This document shows, one piece after another, positions 32,721 through 41,749 of a stretch of DNA of 64,000 nt. The translations under genes and the position numbers were made by a program. Location: NCBI GenBank assembly GCA_934101595.1, contig CAKORR010000003.1, positions 62,001 through 126,000 of the forward strand. Reading direction: 5' to 3'. Each line of letters opens with the position of its first letter. Position 1 is the stretch's first letter. The stretch is from an uncultured Bacilli bacterium (GTDB lineage: Bacteria; Bacillota_I; Bacilli_A; RF39; UBA660). The notes beneath the pieces were generated by a model, which was not told the DNA's origin, ran no database searches, and saw only the letters and a program-made list of their open reading frames with translations.

Positions 32721-33642
32721 ATCTGGGTGATCTAGATGATCTGCAAACTTCTGGAAAAGCTACGCTAATAATAGTCTTTATATCACCATATGATTGATTA
32801 AATGTCCTAGCGGTTTCTTCCAATGCCTCATCAACAGTTTTTCCCTGTTCAAGCAAAACTAAATAATAAGCATATATATCATTATAATTTACCGAAAGAT
32901 TAGTTTCATTTGGATCAAAAACAATTAATTCATCAACAGGAAGCTTATTAACATCCATATTTTTAATAAAATATTTAACATGAGTTACATGGGTTTTCAA
33001 GTAATCAAGTAAATCCTTTATATAATTTGAATTGTTTTTTAATTCTACTCTCATTAAATACTTACAAGTTTTAACAACCTCCGCAATATTTCCTCCACAA
33101 ACTTTTGCATATTTAGCAAACGTTTGATAAATTTCAAATATTTCTGGGTCCTCAAGATATTCCGTTGCTGTTTTTTTACTATATTTTTTAGTTGGAACAT
33201 CACTTGTTAATAATTCTGCGGTTATTAAAGCTTGATTGTTTTGGGCAAATTCAAGCATTTCAAGTTTTGATCTAGTTTTTTCCATTAAATTCCTTATAAA
33301 ATAGTGAACAGATAGTTCATCATATCCAGGCCAGGTCTTTTTTATAAAACTAATTAAAGAAGCTCCATATTTGTGATATGCTTCATAAGCTTCCATAGAA
33401 ATAGGTACACTACCATATTTAATAGAATTATCAAATTTCATAAGGCTTCTTTTTAACCAAAGCATTGTAGTATGATAAAACCTCCAACGTAATTGTCGAT
33501 CTTCTAGCCCATTATTTAACACATCCATAAGTGTCTTATAGTAAGCTGGATGTGCTTCCGCTAGTGAAGAAACAGACCTATCAATTACCTCTTTGGGAAC
33601 ATTTGGAAAAAAACTATATAAATCTATTTTATCATTTGGCAT
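32719..33642 (-). CDS. Helical protein of unknown function
   Basis: A 307-residue soluble, mostly helical protein with no membrane segment or signal peptide. Notable stretches are EDRQLRWRFYHTTMLWLKRS (about 47-66) and DIYAYYLVLLEQGKTVDEAL (about 257-276). I do not recognise a family. The ATG 33642 lies 10 nt after AGAAAGGA; a GTG 10 codons upstream overlaps the previous gene without a clear site. It is the second gene after an Ig-like membrane protein and ends at a strong terminator. Confidence 0.6.
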   Translation of the reverse strand: MPNDKIDLYSFFPNVPKEVIDRSVSSLAEAHPAYYKTLMDVLNNGLEDRQLRWRFYHTTMLWLKRSLMKFDNSIKYGSVPISMEAYEAYHKYGASLISFIKKTWPGYDELSVHYFIRNLMEKTRSKLEMLEFAQNNQALITAELLTSDVPTKKYSKKTATEYLEDPEIFEIYQTFAKYAKVCGGNIAEVVKTCKYLMRVELKNNSNYIKDLLDYLKTHVTHVKYFIKNMDVNKLPVDELIVFDPNETNLSVNYNDIYAYYLVLLEQGKTVDEALEETARTFNQSYGDIKTIISVAFPEVCRSSRSPR

Positions 33643-33658
33643 GTTTAATAAATCCTTT

Positions 33659-34759
33659 CTAATATAATTCACATTTATAGCCTATTTTGCTATAAAAGCT
33701 TTTAATACTTTCTATATCTTTTTTTGGCAAATAACTAATGCCATTTATATCTAAAATAACCATTAAAGTTATTCTATTATCATCATAATAAGCTTTTCCT
33801 GTAATATTATTTATAGTTAAGTTACCACTATCATCTATTTCAGCAATTTTATTTTTATAATCCTCTTGGCTATTAAACTCAAATATGTAATAATTAATTA
33901 TATTTGTTGCAACGTTATTGGCAATAATATAATTATCAATCGAAATAAACGTTCCATTAAAAGAATCGGCTTTCAAATCTTTAGCAACACAACTATAAAC
34001 ATTACTTGCTTCACTAGAGATAAAAACACTGCTAAAAGATTTGCTTACATTTTTTTTATCATCTCTTGCTTTGATGTAAGCATCAAATATTCCAGTATCG
34101 TTATTCACGATTTGTTCTTTCAACTGATCAAAGTTTTCTAATTCTAAATGACACTTTGTATCATCTGAGCATTCAATAACAAAATCATTAACACTCAAAT
34201 CACTATTTTTATTCTTAACTACGGGATGAGTTAATATTACTGGTGCTACAGTGTCAACTACCGTTATTTTACCACTATATTTATTTACACCACAAGATAT
34301 CACAAATTCATATTTTCCTATCTTTGAAGTGTCAACATTTTTGGTATTTAGTATGCAGTTCGCTGGATTTACCTTTTTAAATGTGGCATAATCATCTAGT
34401 TTTAAAGATAATTTTTCATTTATGCCTATAGTTACATCTTTAGTCTTTACAGCATTTTCAGCAATTGTTCTAGTTTTAGACAAATAAAAATGAATTCCAA
34501 ACCCAATTAAAGCAATTACTATAAAAACAATTAGAATAAACAATAGTCTTTTTAACTTGCGTTTTTCCTTGTCTGGATCTTCAGTGGCCCCAGGAGGAAC
34601 TTTTCCAATGTTAAAATATTCATTCTTTTTATTAAATACACTACTATCACTAGCTACCACATTACTAGTTGATTTATTTGTATAATTAATATTTTCTTGG
34701 CCAAATCTAGTTATATCATTATTTTGCAAATCTGTTGGCTTAACATTATCATCATTCAT
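33659..34759 (-). CDS. Membrane-anchored protein with Ig-like (DUF5011-type) domain
   Basis: A 366-residue protein: a polar N-terminal cytoplasmic part (about 1-65), one membrane segment (71-93), then an external part with Ig-like beta repeats (VGINEKLSLKLDDYATFKKV; KYSGKITVVDTVAPVILTHP) and a further domain ending in two Cys. DUF5011-like modules are common in surface proteins that bind polysaccharide or protein. The CAP protein at 47830 has the same VIDKTAPDLTVK-type module. Ribosome site AAGGAGGACC with a good upstream promoter. Confidence 0.7.
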   Translation of the reverse strand: MNDDNVKPTDLQNNDITRFGQENINYTNKSTSNVVASDSSVFNKKNEYFNIGKVPPGATEDPDKEKRKLKRLLFILIVFIVIALIGFGIHFYLSKTRTIAENAVKTKDVTIGINEKLSLKLDDYATFKKVNPANCILNTKNVDTSKIGKYEFVISCGVNKYSGKITVVDTVAPVILTHPVVKNKNSDLSVNDFVIECSDDTKCHLELENFDQLKEQIVNNDTGIFDAYIKARDDKKNVSKSFSSVFISSEASNVYSCVAKDLKADSFNGTFISIDNYIIANNVATNIINYYIFEFNSQEDYKNKIAEIDDSGNLTINNITGKAYYDDNRITLMVILDINGISYLPKKDIESIKSFYSKIGYKCELY

Positions 34760-34777
34760 ATGGTCCTCCTTATTATA

Positions 34778-34807
34778 ATTATAATAGAATGGTTAACTAA
34801 AAATCAA
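34778..34807 (-). promoter_or_regulatory. Promoter of the Ig-like membrane protein gene
   Basis: TTGATT (34802-34807), 18-nt spacer, TATAAT (34778-34783), closely followed by the AAGGAGG ribosome site. Confidence 0.65.
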
Positions 34808-34822
34808 TATATAAAAAGAAAT

Positions 34823-35152
34823 CTACTTATTTTTAGACTTCTTCTTTGCAACCTTTTTACTACTTTTTTTAGTATTTTTTGTTTTCTTTTTAGTTTTTCG
34901 AGGTATATTATTAGTTCTCTTACTATTATTAGGGCCTTTGGGTGATGATTTCTTTGAAGTACCACCTTTTTTCTTGCTTACTTTTTTCTTTTTCGCATCA
35001 GGCATTTTCATTTCATTAACTTTAATATTTTCTTCTTTTTTATCTTTGATATACTTGTTAGCAACATAAAATAATATTGTAAAAAAAGCTATTAAATAAC
35101 ATGAAATTAATATTATAAAAAGTATATCGATTGGATCAAAATGCCTTATCAT
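34823..35152 (-). CDS. Single-pass membrane protein with a Lys/Ser-rich histone-like tail
   Basis: A 109-residue protein. One N-terminal membrane helix (ILFIILISCYLIAFFTILFY, about 9-30) is followed by a tail of about 70 residues that is almost only Lys, Ser, Thr, Pro and Asn (for example KKKKVSKKKGGTSKKSSPKG), like a histone H1 tail. The charge suggests contact with nucleic acid or teichoic acid at the membrane. No family recognised. Ribosome site AGGAGG. It follows the unknown lipoprotein-like gene by 9 nt. Confidence 0.6.
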   Translation of the reverse strand: MIRHFDPIDILFIILISCYLIAFFTILFYVANKYIKDKKEENIKVNEMKMPDAKKKKVSKKKGGTSKKSSPKGPNNSKRTNNIPRKTKKKTKNTKKSSKKVAKKKSKNK

Positions 35153-35161
35153 AACGTCCTC

Positions 35162-35776
35162 CTATATTTTATTATAAGAAACCACATATATCATATTATC
35201 GTCTTTAATAACGGTTACCTTTCCTTCTGTATCGTATCCTAAATCTTTCTTATAACTCCATTTCAAGTTAATATCATAAGCCAAATACTCTTTACTGTCA
35301 ATTGTAACTGTTGTATTTTGTAGCGAAGTAATACTAATATCTTTTACTTCTGGTAATTCTTGCTTTCTTTTATCATTTTTAGTTTCTATATAACTATATA
35401 ATGTATCACTCATGATATTTTTAAACTTTTCTTTTTCACTATCAAGAACAAAATCGACGCCACCTATATCATATTTATTAATCTTATTGTCCAAAGTAAA
35501 CACATCAACAATAAATATTTTAGAAAGAAGTTTAGCATATTCTTCGTAATTAACATCCTTACTTTTTAAAAGCTTTTCAAGCTCTTTAAAAATAGTTTTT
35601 TTAAGTTCAGTGTCATTTTCTTTAAGTTCATAAGAAAACCCATCTATAACATCTAACACCTTTATTTTAGAAGGTTCATCTTTAGATTTTTTTAATATGA
35701 ACATACCTCCAGCAACTAATAATATTAAAACAATTATAAAAATTATAACAAGAGGGAATTTAAATTTATTTTTCAT
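35162..35776 (-). CDS. Membrane-anchored external protein, unknown
   Basis: A 204-residue protein with one N-terminal membrane segment (LVIIFIIVLILLVAGGMFIL, about 9-30) and an external mixed alpha/beta domain without cysteines. No family recognised. The ATG 35776 follows GAGGAAG and overlaps the LtaS-type gene by 11 nt, so expression with that gene is expected; a GTG five codons upstream has no ribosome site. A role in envelope assembly is plausible by context only. Confidence 0.65.
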   Translation of the reverse strand: MKNKFKFPLVIIFIIVLILLVAGGMFILKKSKDEPSKIKVLDVIDGFSYELKENDTELKKTIFKELEKLLKSKDVNYEEYAKLLSKIFIVDVFTLDNKINKYDIGGVDFVLDSEKEKFKNIMSDTLYSYIETKNDKRKQELPEVKDISITSLQNTTVTIDSKEYLAYDINLKWSYKKDLGYDTEGKVTVIKDDNMIYVVSYNKI

Positions 35777-37802
35777 TACTTTCTTCCTCACTATTAATCT
35801 TATTTAAATTTTCTTGACTAAGCAAATTATATACAACTATTGAGTTGGAAACACTTAGTTTATCATCAACAAGCTGTAAATGTTTAGTAATATAATCCTC
35901 AGGTATAACTGCACCAGTTTTAATGATTTTATATTCTTCAGTAGAATTATTATAATACATCTCATTAGTCAAGAAATTTCCGTTAGGGAACACTACCGTG
36001 TTATTTGATTTTATTGTAAAAATATCATTGCCTAATGCATATTTATTTTCAATTCCTAACATATTTCCAAGAGTTGGCATTACGTCATACATTCCCATAA
36101 CATCATTAACAACTTTTGGCAATTTACTTTGAACTTTTTTATTTTTTGACCAAATTATTAAAGGAGTTTTTTTATTTAATTCATGATCAAATGAATCGTA
36201 TAATCTATACCCTTCATCGCCTTCTTCCTTAAGCTTACCAGTCTTTGGATCATAATTATACAAATAATTAATATTAGCTTGAGATAGTTTTGCTTCATGA
36301 TCACCATAAAATACAAAAACAGTATTATTAAATGAATCTGATTCGTTTATATAATTTATAAATTCTCCTAGAGCCACATCAGCATAATGTACGCTATGGA
36401 AATAATTTCCAACAGCTTTTTTTTCTAAATAATCAACTTTTTCAATTGTCTTTTTGTGAGTAACTGGATCTATGTTTTCTACTTCAACCGAAAGATCATA
36501 ATCACCATATTTATCTAAAAAAGTAAATGGTGAGTGATTTGATAAAGTAATTACAGTACCCATGTAATTAGTATTACTTTTTTCGATATTTTCTAAGATT
36601 GGCATTGCCTCTTTAAAAAACAACTTATCGTTTATTCCCAAATTAATAACATCATCTTCGCCAAAAGTAAACGATTCTTTAAAATACATATCTTGATATC
36701 CTAAACTCTTATGAGCTTTATTTCTATTCCACATAGTAGCCGCATTACCATGCATACTAAAAGTATAATAGCCTTTTTCTTGTAATAATTTAGGTATAGT
36801 AATATAATCTCTATCAAAATAACTTACAAATATAGTTCCACTAGCCGCAGGCATTAAACTGGATAATAAGGTAAACTCAGTATCACTTGATGTACCTGTT
36901 GATATTTGTGGATAAAAATTATTAAATAGCAAGCCTTCTTTGGCTAGTTTATTCAAATTTGGTGTTAACTCTTTACCATTAAATTGTTCATTCATAACAA
37001 AAGATTGCATGCTTTCCATATGAACAAATATAACATTCATGCCTTCTAAAACGTTTGTATATTTATTATTACTCTTTTGATAAGGATATTTTTTATAATA
37101 ATCTTTAAATACTTTAACTGCATCTTCATATCCAAATAGACTTCCAAGCTTTGGAGTTAGAGTTTGAAATAAGTCATTTCCCTGATATAATATGATTCCA
37201 AATCTTTCAACTACAGAAGAACGATTCCATTGCTTAGCAATACTTGCATAATCAGCTTCAGTAGCAAAAACAAATCTGATAGCAATAAATGCTGAACCAA
37301 CTAATAATGTTTTTAAAAAAGAAGACGCTCCTTTTTCAATTTTGGCAATATAATTATAATAAGGTGAATCTTTTAAGTTTTTATGTACTAAAGAAAAAAT
37401 AATAGGCATCAACACAAATAATAGATCATGCCATTTAATCTTTTCAAAAACGGAATTAGTAACCGTTTCAACTTGCGATAAACTTGCAATTTCACCAGCC
37501 GAAGCAAATGTATTATAAAATGTATAATAAATAGAGTTTATTGTAAATAAAGCCGCAAAAAAGCACACCAATGTCATAAAATAACGATATTGATTTTTAG
37601 GTTTTATTAAATATCCAAAAGAACCAATGATTAATACAAGACCAAATTCAACTACAACTGACCTGATACCTAAACCATGACCAATTGTAAATGATTTAAC
37701 TAAAATACAACCTAAAAAAGTAATTATCACATAAGATAAAAACAATCTATTAGTCAAAAAATATGAATAAACTTTTTTATATAAAGATTTTATTTTTTTC
37801 AT
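35766..37802 (-). CDS. LtaS-type sulfatase-fold polyglycerolphosphate/phosphoglycerol transferase
   Basis: A 678-residue protein with five N-terminal membrane segments (about 18-200) and an external sulfatase-fold domain (about 250-600). Metal/active-site motifs: NVIFVHMESMQSF (Glu), GTSSDTEF with Ser305 in the place of the catalytic Thr of Staphylococcus LtaS, WNRNKAHKSLGY, and FYGDHEAKL (Asp-His). Such enzymes transfer glycerol phosphate from phosphatidylglycerol to lipoteichoic acid or glycolipids. The Thr-to-Ser change may still be active, as related phosphatases use Ser. Ribosome site GAAGGG. Confidence 0.88.
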   Translation of the reverse strand: MKKIKSLYKKVYSYFLTNRLFLSYVIITFLGCILVKSFTIGHGLGIRSVVVEFGLVLIIGSFGYLIKPKNQYRYFMTLVCFFAALFTINSIYYTFYNTFASAGEIASLSQVETVTNSVFEKIKWHDLLFVLMPIIFSLVHKNLKDSPYYNYIAKIEKGASSFLKTLLVGSAFIAIRFVFATEADYASIAKQWNRSSVVERFGIILYQGNDLFQTLTPKLGSLFGYEDAVKVFKDYYKKYPYQKSNNKYTNVLEGMNVIFVHMESMQSFVMNEQFNGKELTPNLNKLAKEGLLFNNFYPQISTGTSSDTEFTLLSSLMPAASGTIFVSYFDRDYITIPKLLQEKGYYTFSMHGNAATMWNRNKAHKSLGYQDMYFKESFTFGEDDVINLGINDKLFFKEAMPILENIEKSNTNYMGTVITLSNHSPFTFLDKYGDYDLSVEVENIDPVTHKKTIEKVDYLEKKAVGNYFHSVHYADVALGEFINYINESDSFNNTVFVFYGDHEAKLSQANINYLYNYDPKTGKLKEEGDEGYRLYDSFDHELNKKTPLIIWSKNKKVQSKLPKVVNDVMGMYDVMPTLGNMLGIENKYALGNDIFTIKSNNTVVFPNGNFLTNEMYYNNSTEEYKIIKTGAVIPEDYITKHLQLVDDKLSVSNSIVVYNLLSQENLNKINSEEESNEK

Positions 37803-37849
37803 TATTACCCTTCTTCTCTTATTATTTTAACACTTTTTTTAAAATAAAT

Positions 37850-38044
37850 CTACTTTAAGGGAAACGTCGCATAAAAAATTAAAAATGCTACAAGGAGTGC
37901 TATAAAAAAGTACAACGTTTTAAATACTTTTTTTACCACAATTCTAAATTTTCCCTTTAAATGATTGTCTAAAAAATTATTAACGGGCTCATAAAGAGTA
38001 GCACCAAGCCCCTCTTCATAAATTTGTCTTATATAACTTTTCAT
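37850..38044 (-). CDS. Small single-pass membrane protein, unknown
   Basis: A 64-residue protein with an amphipathic N-terminal half and one membrane helix (TLYFFIALLVAFLIFYATFP, about 43-62). It overlaps the end of the GT2 gene with an ATGA junction, so it is translated with it and may be an accessory subunit of the glycosyltransferase. No family recognised. Confidence 0.6.
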   Translation of the reverse strand: MKSYIRQIYEEGLGATLYEPVNNFLDNHLKGKFRIVVKKVFKTLYFFIALLVAFLIFYATFPLK

Positions 38045-39552
38045 CTTGCACCTTTTGAAGTATCAACTTCATCTATTGTAACTTTACTAGTGTGTGGAAT
38101 TGGCTTCCATGTTACATTAACAAACATTGCCGCATACATTGTGTACCTTCCAATAATATCAAATGTTGGCCAAGTTAAAGTATATAAAACTTTCTTCAAA
38201 AAGCTAATCTTTTTAATACGCTTTTTTTCTACAATAAATATATATATAGCATTCCAGGTATTCACTAAGTATATACCTATTCTATATAATATGCGAAGCC
38301 AAATAGCCAATAAAGCACTTATAAACATTGCCTTATAAGATGGAGGAATGTTTACATATTTTATACCAAATAACTTAGTTAACAATTTGCTAAGCCAGGT
38401 TCCTCCGGCAAAAAGTGAAAGATTGTTGATTCCATTTGTATAGCAAAAGCAAGAATATAAAATAACTGAAACTATTAACCATCTTAACAAGTTTATTACA
38501 ACTATTGGTGTTAATTGCATTAAAGTATCATATGATGCAAAGCGATGCCTAATAGACTCTAAAATATCTAAGCAAACACTTTTAAAAGTTTTCTTTTGTT
38601 TTTTATTTTTTTTCTTATTAGCCCAATCTTTTTTTACAAACAATTTTCCAAAAAAGATATTTAAAAATAAACTTGGACCTGTTTCCTTAAATGCCAATAA
38701 ATGACCTTTTGACCATCTCAATCTTTGCCTTAGAGCTACCTTTAGATTCGTAGGTTGTTCATCAAAAAACTCAGCCTCATCTTGGTATGTTATTTGATAT
38801 CCCTGAGCAACAGCATCCGCAGTTAATGCTCTATCTTCAGTCAAAGAAGTGTAATGCCAACCATCCTTTACTATTTCATTAGCAAATAAAAAGCCTGTAC
38901 CTTGAATATTTGTTGCAAGGTGCAAAACACTTCTAGCACGATGGTTCATTCTTATTGATCTTATCCAATGAAGAGCATACGTTGAAGAAATCCAATTTTC
39001 ATCAAAGTTTTTAGTATTACGATATGATGTTATTATTTTTTCGCCAGAATCAAAGGCATTATTCATTTTAGAAATATAGTTTGAATTTAATAAATTATCT
39101 GCATCAAATATAAAATAGCCTTCAAAGCTTTGACGCCCATAATCCTTTTCTATACAATCTAATAAAAATTCTAGAGCATACCCTTTTGTTCGATGCTCAT
39201 CATCAAATCTTTCATAACAAATAGCTCCTTTTTTTCGAGCAATTTGTGCAGTGGTATCTGTACAATTATCAGCAACTACAAAAGTTGTTAATAATTCACT
39301 AGGATAATCTTGCTTCTTTATACTATCTAAAAGATTTCCAATGACCTCTTTCTCATTACGGGCTGCGATTAATATTGCATACTTGTGATTTTTTTTAGCG
39401 GGTTTAAACTTTCTCGTAAATAAAAAACCAATCGCATAGTAAAATGCTTTATATATTACCATGGCACTTAATAATGTACCTATAAAATTATAAACACTCT
39501 TTCCAGCCGGGTATAAACTACCCAACCAATCAATAATATTTCCTAATAACAT
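38041..39552 (-). CDS. Membrane family 2 glycosyltransferase
   Basis: A 503-residue processive-type GT2 enzyme. One or two N-terminal membrane helices (about 8-45), a GT-A domain with YAILIAARNEKEVIGNLLDS, YFIFDADNLL (D-x-D), LTEDRALT (TED) and QRLRWSKGH (Q-x2-R-W), and three or more C-terminal membrane helices. This is the plan of cellulose/hyaluronan/poly-GlcNAc synthases and glycolipid synthases; the exact sugar cannot be told. I chose ATG 39552 with GAGG 6 nt upstream. It is coupled to the small membrane protein and close to the LtaS-type gene, suggesting envelope glycan work. Confidence 0.85.
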   Translation of the reverse strand: MLLGNIIDWLGSLYPAGKSVYNFIGTLLSAMVIYKAFYYAIGFLFTRKFKPAKKNHKYAILIAARNEKEVIGNLLDSIKKQDYPSELLTTFVVADNCTDTTAQIARKKGAICYERFDDEHRTKGYALEFLLDCIEKDYGRQSFEGYFIFDADNLLNSNYISKMNNAFDSGEKIITSYRNTKNFDENWISSTYALHWIRSIRMNHRARSVLHLATNIQGTGFLFANEIVKDGWHYTSLTEDRALTADAVAQGYQITYQDEAEFFDEQPTNLKVALRQRLRWSKGHLLAFKETGPSLFLNIFFGKLFVKKDWANKKKNKKQKKTFKSVCLDILESIRHRFASYDTLMQLTPIVVINLLRWLIVSVILYSCFCYTNGINNLSLFAGGTWLSKLLTKLFGIKYVNIPPSYKAMFISALLAIWLRILYRIGIYLVNTWNAIYIFIVEKKRIKKISFLKKVLYTLTWPTFDIIGRYTMYAAMFVNVTWKPIPHTSKVTIDEVDTSKGAR

Positions 39553-39618
39553 CTTATACCTCATATCTCTTAAAATTATAACATAAGTAAAAAATATTGT
39601 GAACTATTAACTTAGGTA

Positions 39619-39647
39619 TTGAATTATTAAGTTTTTTTTGATATTAT
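39619..39647 (+). promoter_or_regulatory. Promoter of tRNA-Gly
   Basis: TTGAAT (39619-39624), 17-nt spacer, TATTAT (39642-39647), 8 nt before the tRNA. Confidence 0.65.
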
Positions 39648-39655
39648 TAAATCAC

Positions 39656-39730
39656 GCAGGTGTAGTACAGCGGTTAGTATGCGGCCTTGCCAAGGCTGAG
39701 ACGGCGGTTCGATTCCGCTCACTTGCTCCA
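39656..39730 (+). tRNA. tRNA-Gly(GCC)
   Basis: A 75-nt cloverleaf with acceptor GCAGGTG/CACTTGC, anticodon loop TTGCCAA (GCC), T-arm GGCGGTTCGATTCCGCT and encoded CCA. It borders a stretch of accessory genes beginning with a truncated relaxase, so it may have served as an integration site. Confidence 0.95.
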
Positions 39731-39742
39731 TAGTGAAATCTG

Positions 39743-39761
39743 CTCGAACTTTTCGAGTTTT
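39743..39761 (+). terminator. Terminator of tRNA-Gly
   Basis: CTCGAA / TTCGAG stem with a 3-nt loop and TTTT. Confidence 0.75.
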
Positions 39762-39768
39762 GATAAAT

Positions 39769-39799
39769 AACTAATCTAGAAATTGGATTAGTTTTTTTG
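39769..39799 (+). terminator. Second tandem terminator before the relaxase remnant
   Basis: AACTAATC / GATTAGTT stem with an 8-nt loop and TTTTTTTG, directly before the truncated mob frame. It may be the remains of element sequence or a backup terminator. Confidence 0.7.
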
Positions 39800-40756
39800 T
39801 ATTTTAAAAAACTATCCTGCTTTAAAAAGAAAATGTCAGAAGTCTACAAAAAACAAGTAGATGATTTAGAATTACTTGTTCCTAACTTTAGAGTAGCTAG
39901 TGCAATTATCCATTATGATGAAACTAGTCCACATATGCATATTGTTGGTGTTCCAATTAAATATAAGAATAAAAATGGTATGGAAAAACAAGTTGGTAAA
40001 TCAGATGTCTTTACTAAAGAATCTTTAATAAGATTACAAGATAAAATGAGAACTTTATGTATTGAAGAATTTAATGGGGTATATAGTTTAGATTCAACTT
40101 TAAAGCAAAAACAAAAAGGTAGAAATCGAGATATTCATGTATCTGATATGGATAACTATATTGAAATAAAAAAACAAATTGAAAAAAATACTGAAAACTT
40201 AAAACAAGCAAATAAAAAATCTTCAGAGTTGAAACAAAACTCTAAAGATATAAAAGATAAAATTGATAAAATAAAAGTATCTAAATTAAATAAAGATAAT
40301 TATATTTTATCAAAAGAAGATAAGGATTCTTTTATCGACTTTATCGAGCAAGTAGATAATACTAATAAAGAATATGATAAAATACAAACTCTATCTAATA
40401 CACTAGTTAATGCTCATGAACAAATAAAAGATAAGAATAATAAGATTAAAACTCTTACTGAAAATAATGAAGTTCTTAATTTAAGAGTTAAAACCTTAAA
40501 TGATACGATTAAAGAAAAAGATAATGAAATATCATTTTTAAAATCTAAAATACATAATTTAAAGAATACATTAGATTACTGGAAAGATAAATTTGAAAAA
40601 CTAATATCTTTCTTACACGATAAACTTCATAGTTGGTATGATAAAGATGATAAATATATTGATGTCGTTAACGAAATGTATCAGGATAATCTACTAGATG
40701 ATGATGACATTAAAGAATTAGATTTAATTAAAGAAAAAGATGACTTTGAAAGATAA
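39797..40756 (+). pseudogene. mob: N-terminally truncated MobV/Pre-type relaxase
   Basis: About 308-319 codons of a plasmid mobilisation (Mob/Pre) protein. The metal-binding motif III is clear: AIIHYDETSPHMHIVGVPIK (H-x-D-E-x2-P-H-x-H), followed by LIRLQDKMRTLCIEEFNGVY and a long coiled-coil C-terminal part (about 120-290). The N-terminal part with the nicking Tyr/His region, normally about 80-100 residues, is missing: the frame opens straight after a terminator hairpin and has no convincing ribosome site (the first ATG is 39833). It is a remnant of an integrated mobilisable plasmid or element. Confidence 0.8.
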
Positions 40757-40767
40757 GTCATCTTTGC
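40739..40767. terminator. Bidirectional terminator at the end of the relaxase remnant
   Basis: GATGACTT / AAGTCATC 8-bp stem with an 8-nt loop; it spans the mob stop codon and has a T-rich run on the minus strand for the convergent gene. Confidence 0.75.
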
Positions 40768-40782
40768 ACGTTATAATAGATA

Positions 40783-41601
40783 TTATCTTTTTTTGGTACC
40801 AGAAAGATATTTTTTTGTATCATTAATTCTATTTAACAAATCTTCATATTTATCTGATAATTCTTGATAATCAAAAAAACTTGTTTCCATTTCAATATTA
40901 TTTAGTTTTTCTATTCTTTTAGTTAATAAATCTTCAATATAAGTAATATTAACACTTTCAAATATGTTTCTAAAATCATTTTCATTAAATGTATATATTT
41001 GATGTATAATGTCTTCATCAATACTTAGTAAATCTAAATTTGATGCAAGAATAAGTGATTCCTTAACAGAAAAATAATTTAATAATACTAATACTGCTGG
41101 ATTACTTATAATACTTGATATTATCTCATTGTCGCCCAAATCTGTACGTATTTTTTTCTGATTTCTTTTGACTTCGAACAAGTATTCAATTCTATCTATT
41201 AATTCAATATATAATGGTTCAAAGTTATTATGAAATCCGGGAAAAAATGCTACAGTTTCATTAGGAAGTTCTTCTTTTAATCTTTTATATGCTTTAACAC
41301 GTAGTGAAGGAATTTCATTGCTTATTAAATTTTCAATATATTCGTCATCTAGTGAATATACTTTTTTTATTTCTTCAAGTGGAACTTCAATTTGTCTTAA
41401 ATATGATGCAATAATTAAAGTATCTTTAATATCTTTTTTCATATTCCTATAAATAAACCAAAAGCATTCATCAAATGGTACCTCTGATAAACTATCATAT
41501 TCACCAAATTTTTGCATTTCTTCTTTAAACTCTTTATATGCATCTCTATTGTCAGTATTCTCTAAGTTATTAGCTTCCTTTTTCTTTTTAAAATTAAACA
41601 T
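40783..41601 (-). CDS. Acidic helical protein of unknown function in tRNA-Gly island
   Basis: A 272-residue soluble helical protein. It has a Lys-rich start (MFNFKKKKE), a helical array with DTLIIASYLRQIEVPLEEIK and SVKESLILASNLDLLSIDED, and a Lys-rich end. No membrane segment, Cys motif or recognised domain. The repeated hydrophobic helices could form an alpha-solenoid. Ribosome site TAGAGGT. It lies 149 nt downstream of the ankyrin-AAA+ gene, beyond a terminator, so it is a separate unit. Confidence 0.6.
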   Translation of the reverse strand: MFNFKKKKEANNLENTDNRDAYKEFKEEMQKFGEYDSLSEVPFDECFWFIYRNMKKDIKDTLIIASYLRQIEVPLEEIKKVYSLDDEYIENLISNEIPSLRVKAYKRLKEELPNETVAFFPGFHNNFEPLYIELIDRIEYLFEVKRNQKKIRTDLGDNEIISSIISNPAVLVLLNYFSVKESLILASNLDLLSIDEDIIHQIYTFNENDFRNIFESVNITYIEDLLTKRIEKLNNIEMETSFFDYQELSDKYEDLLNRINDTKKYLSGTKKR

Positions 41602-41669
41602 AAAAAATTACCTCTAAATACATATTTATTATACTATAAATAACTTTAAATAGGAATAATTTTTATAAC

Positions 41670-41697
41670 AAAAAGCGAGGATTAATCGCTTTTTACT
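41670..41697. terminator. Terminator after the ankyrin-AAA+ gene
   Basis: AAAAAGCGA / TCGCTTTTT 9-bp stem with a 7-nt loop, T-runs on both strands. Confidence 0.85.
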
Positions 41698-41749
41698 TTT
41701 ATAATTATTTATAATTTAATAGTCTTTTTTGGATAATATTCCACCAATT

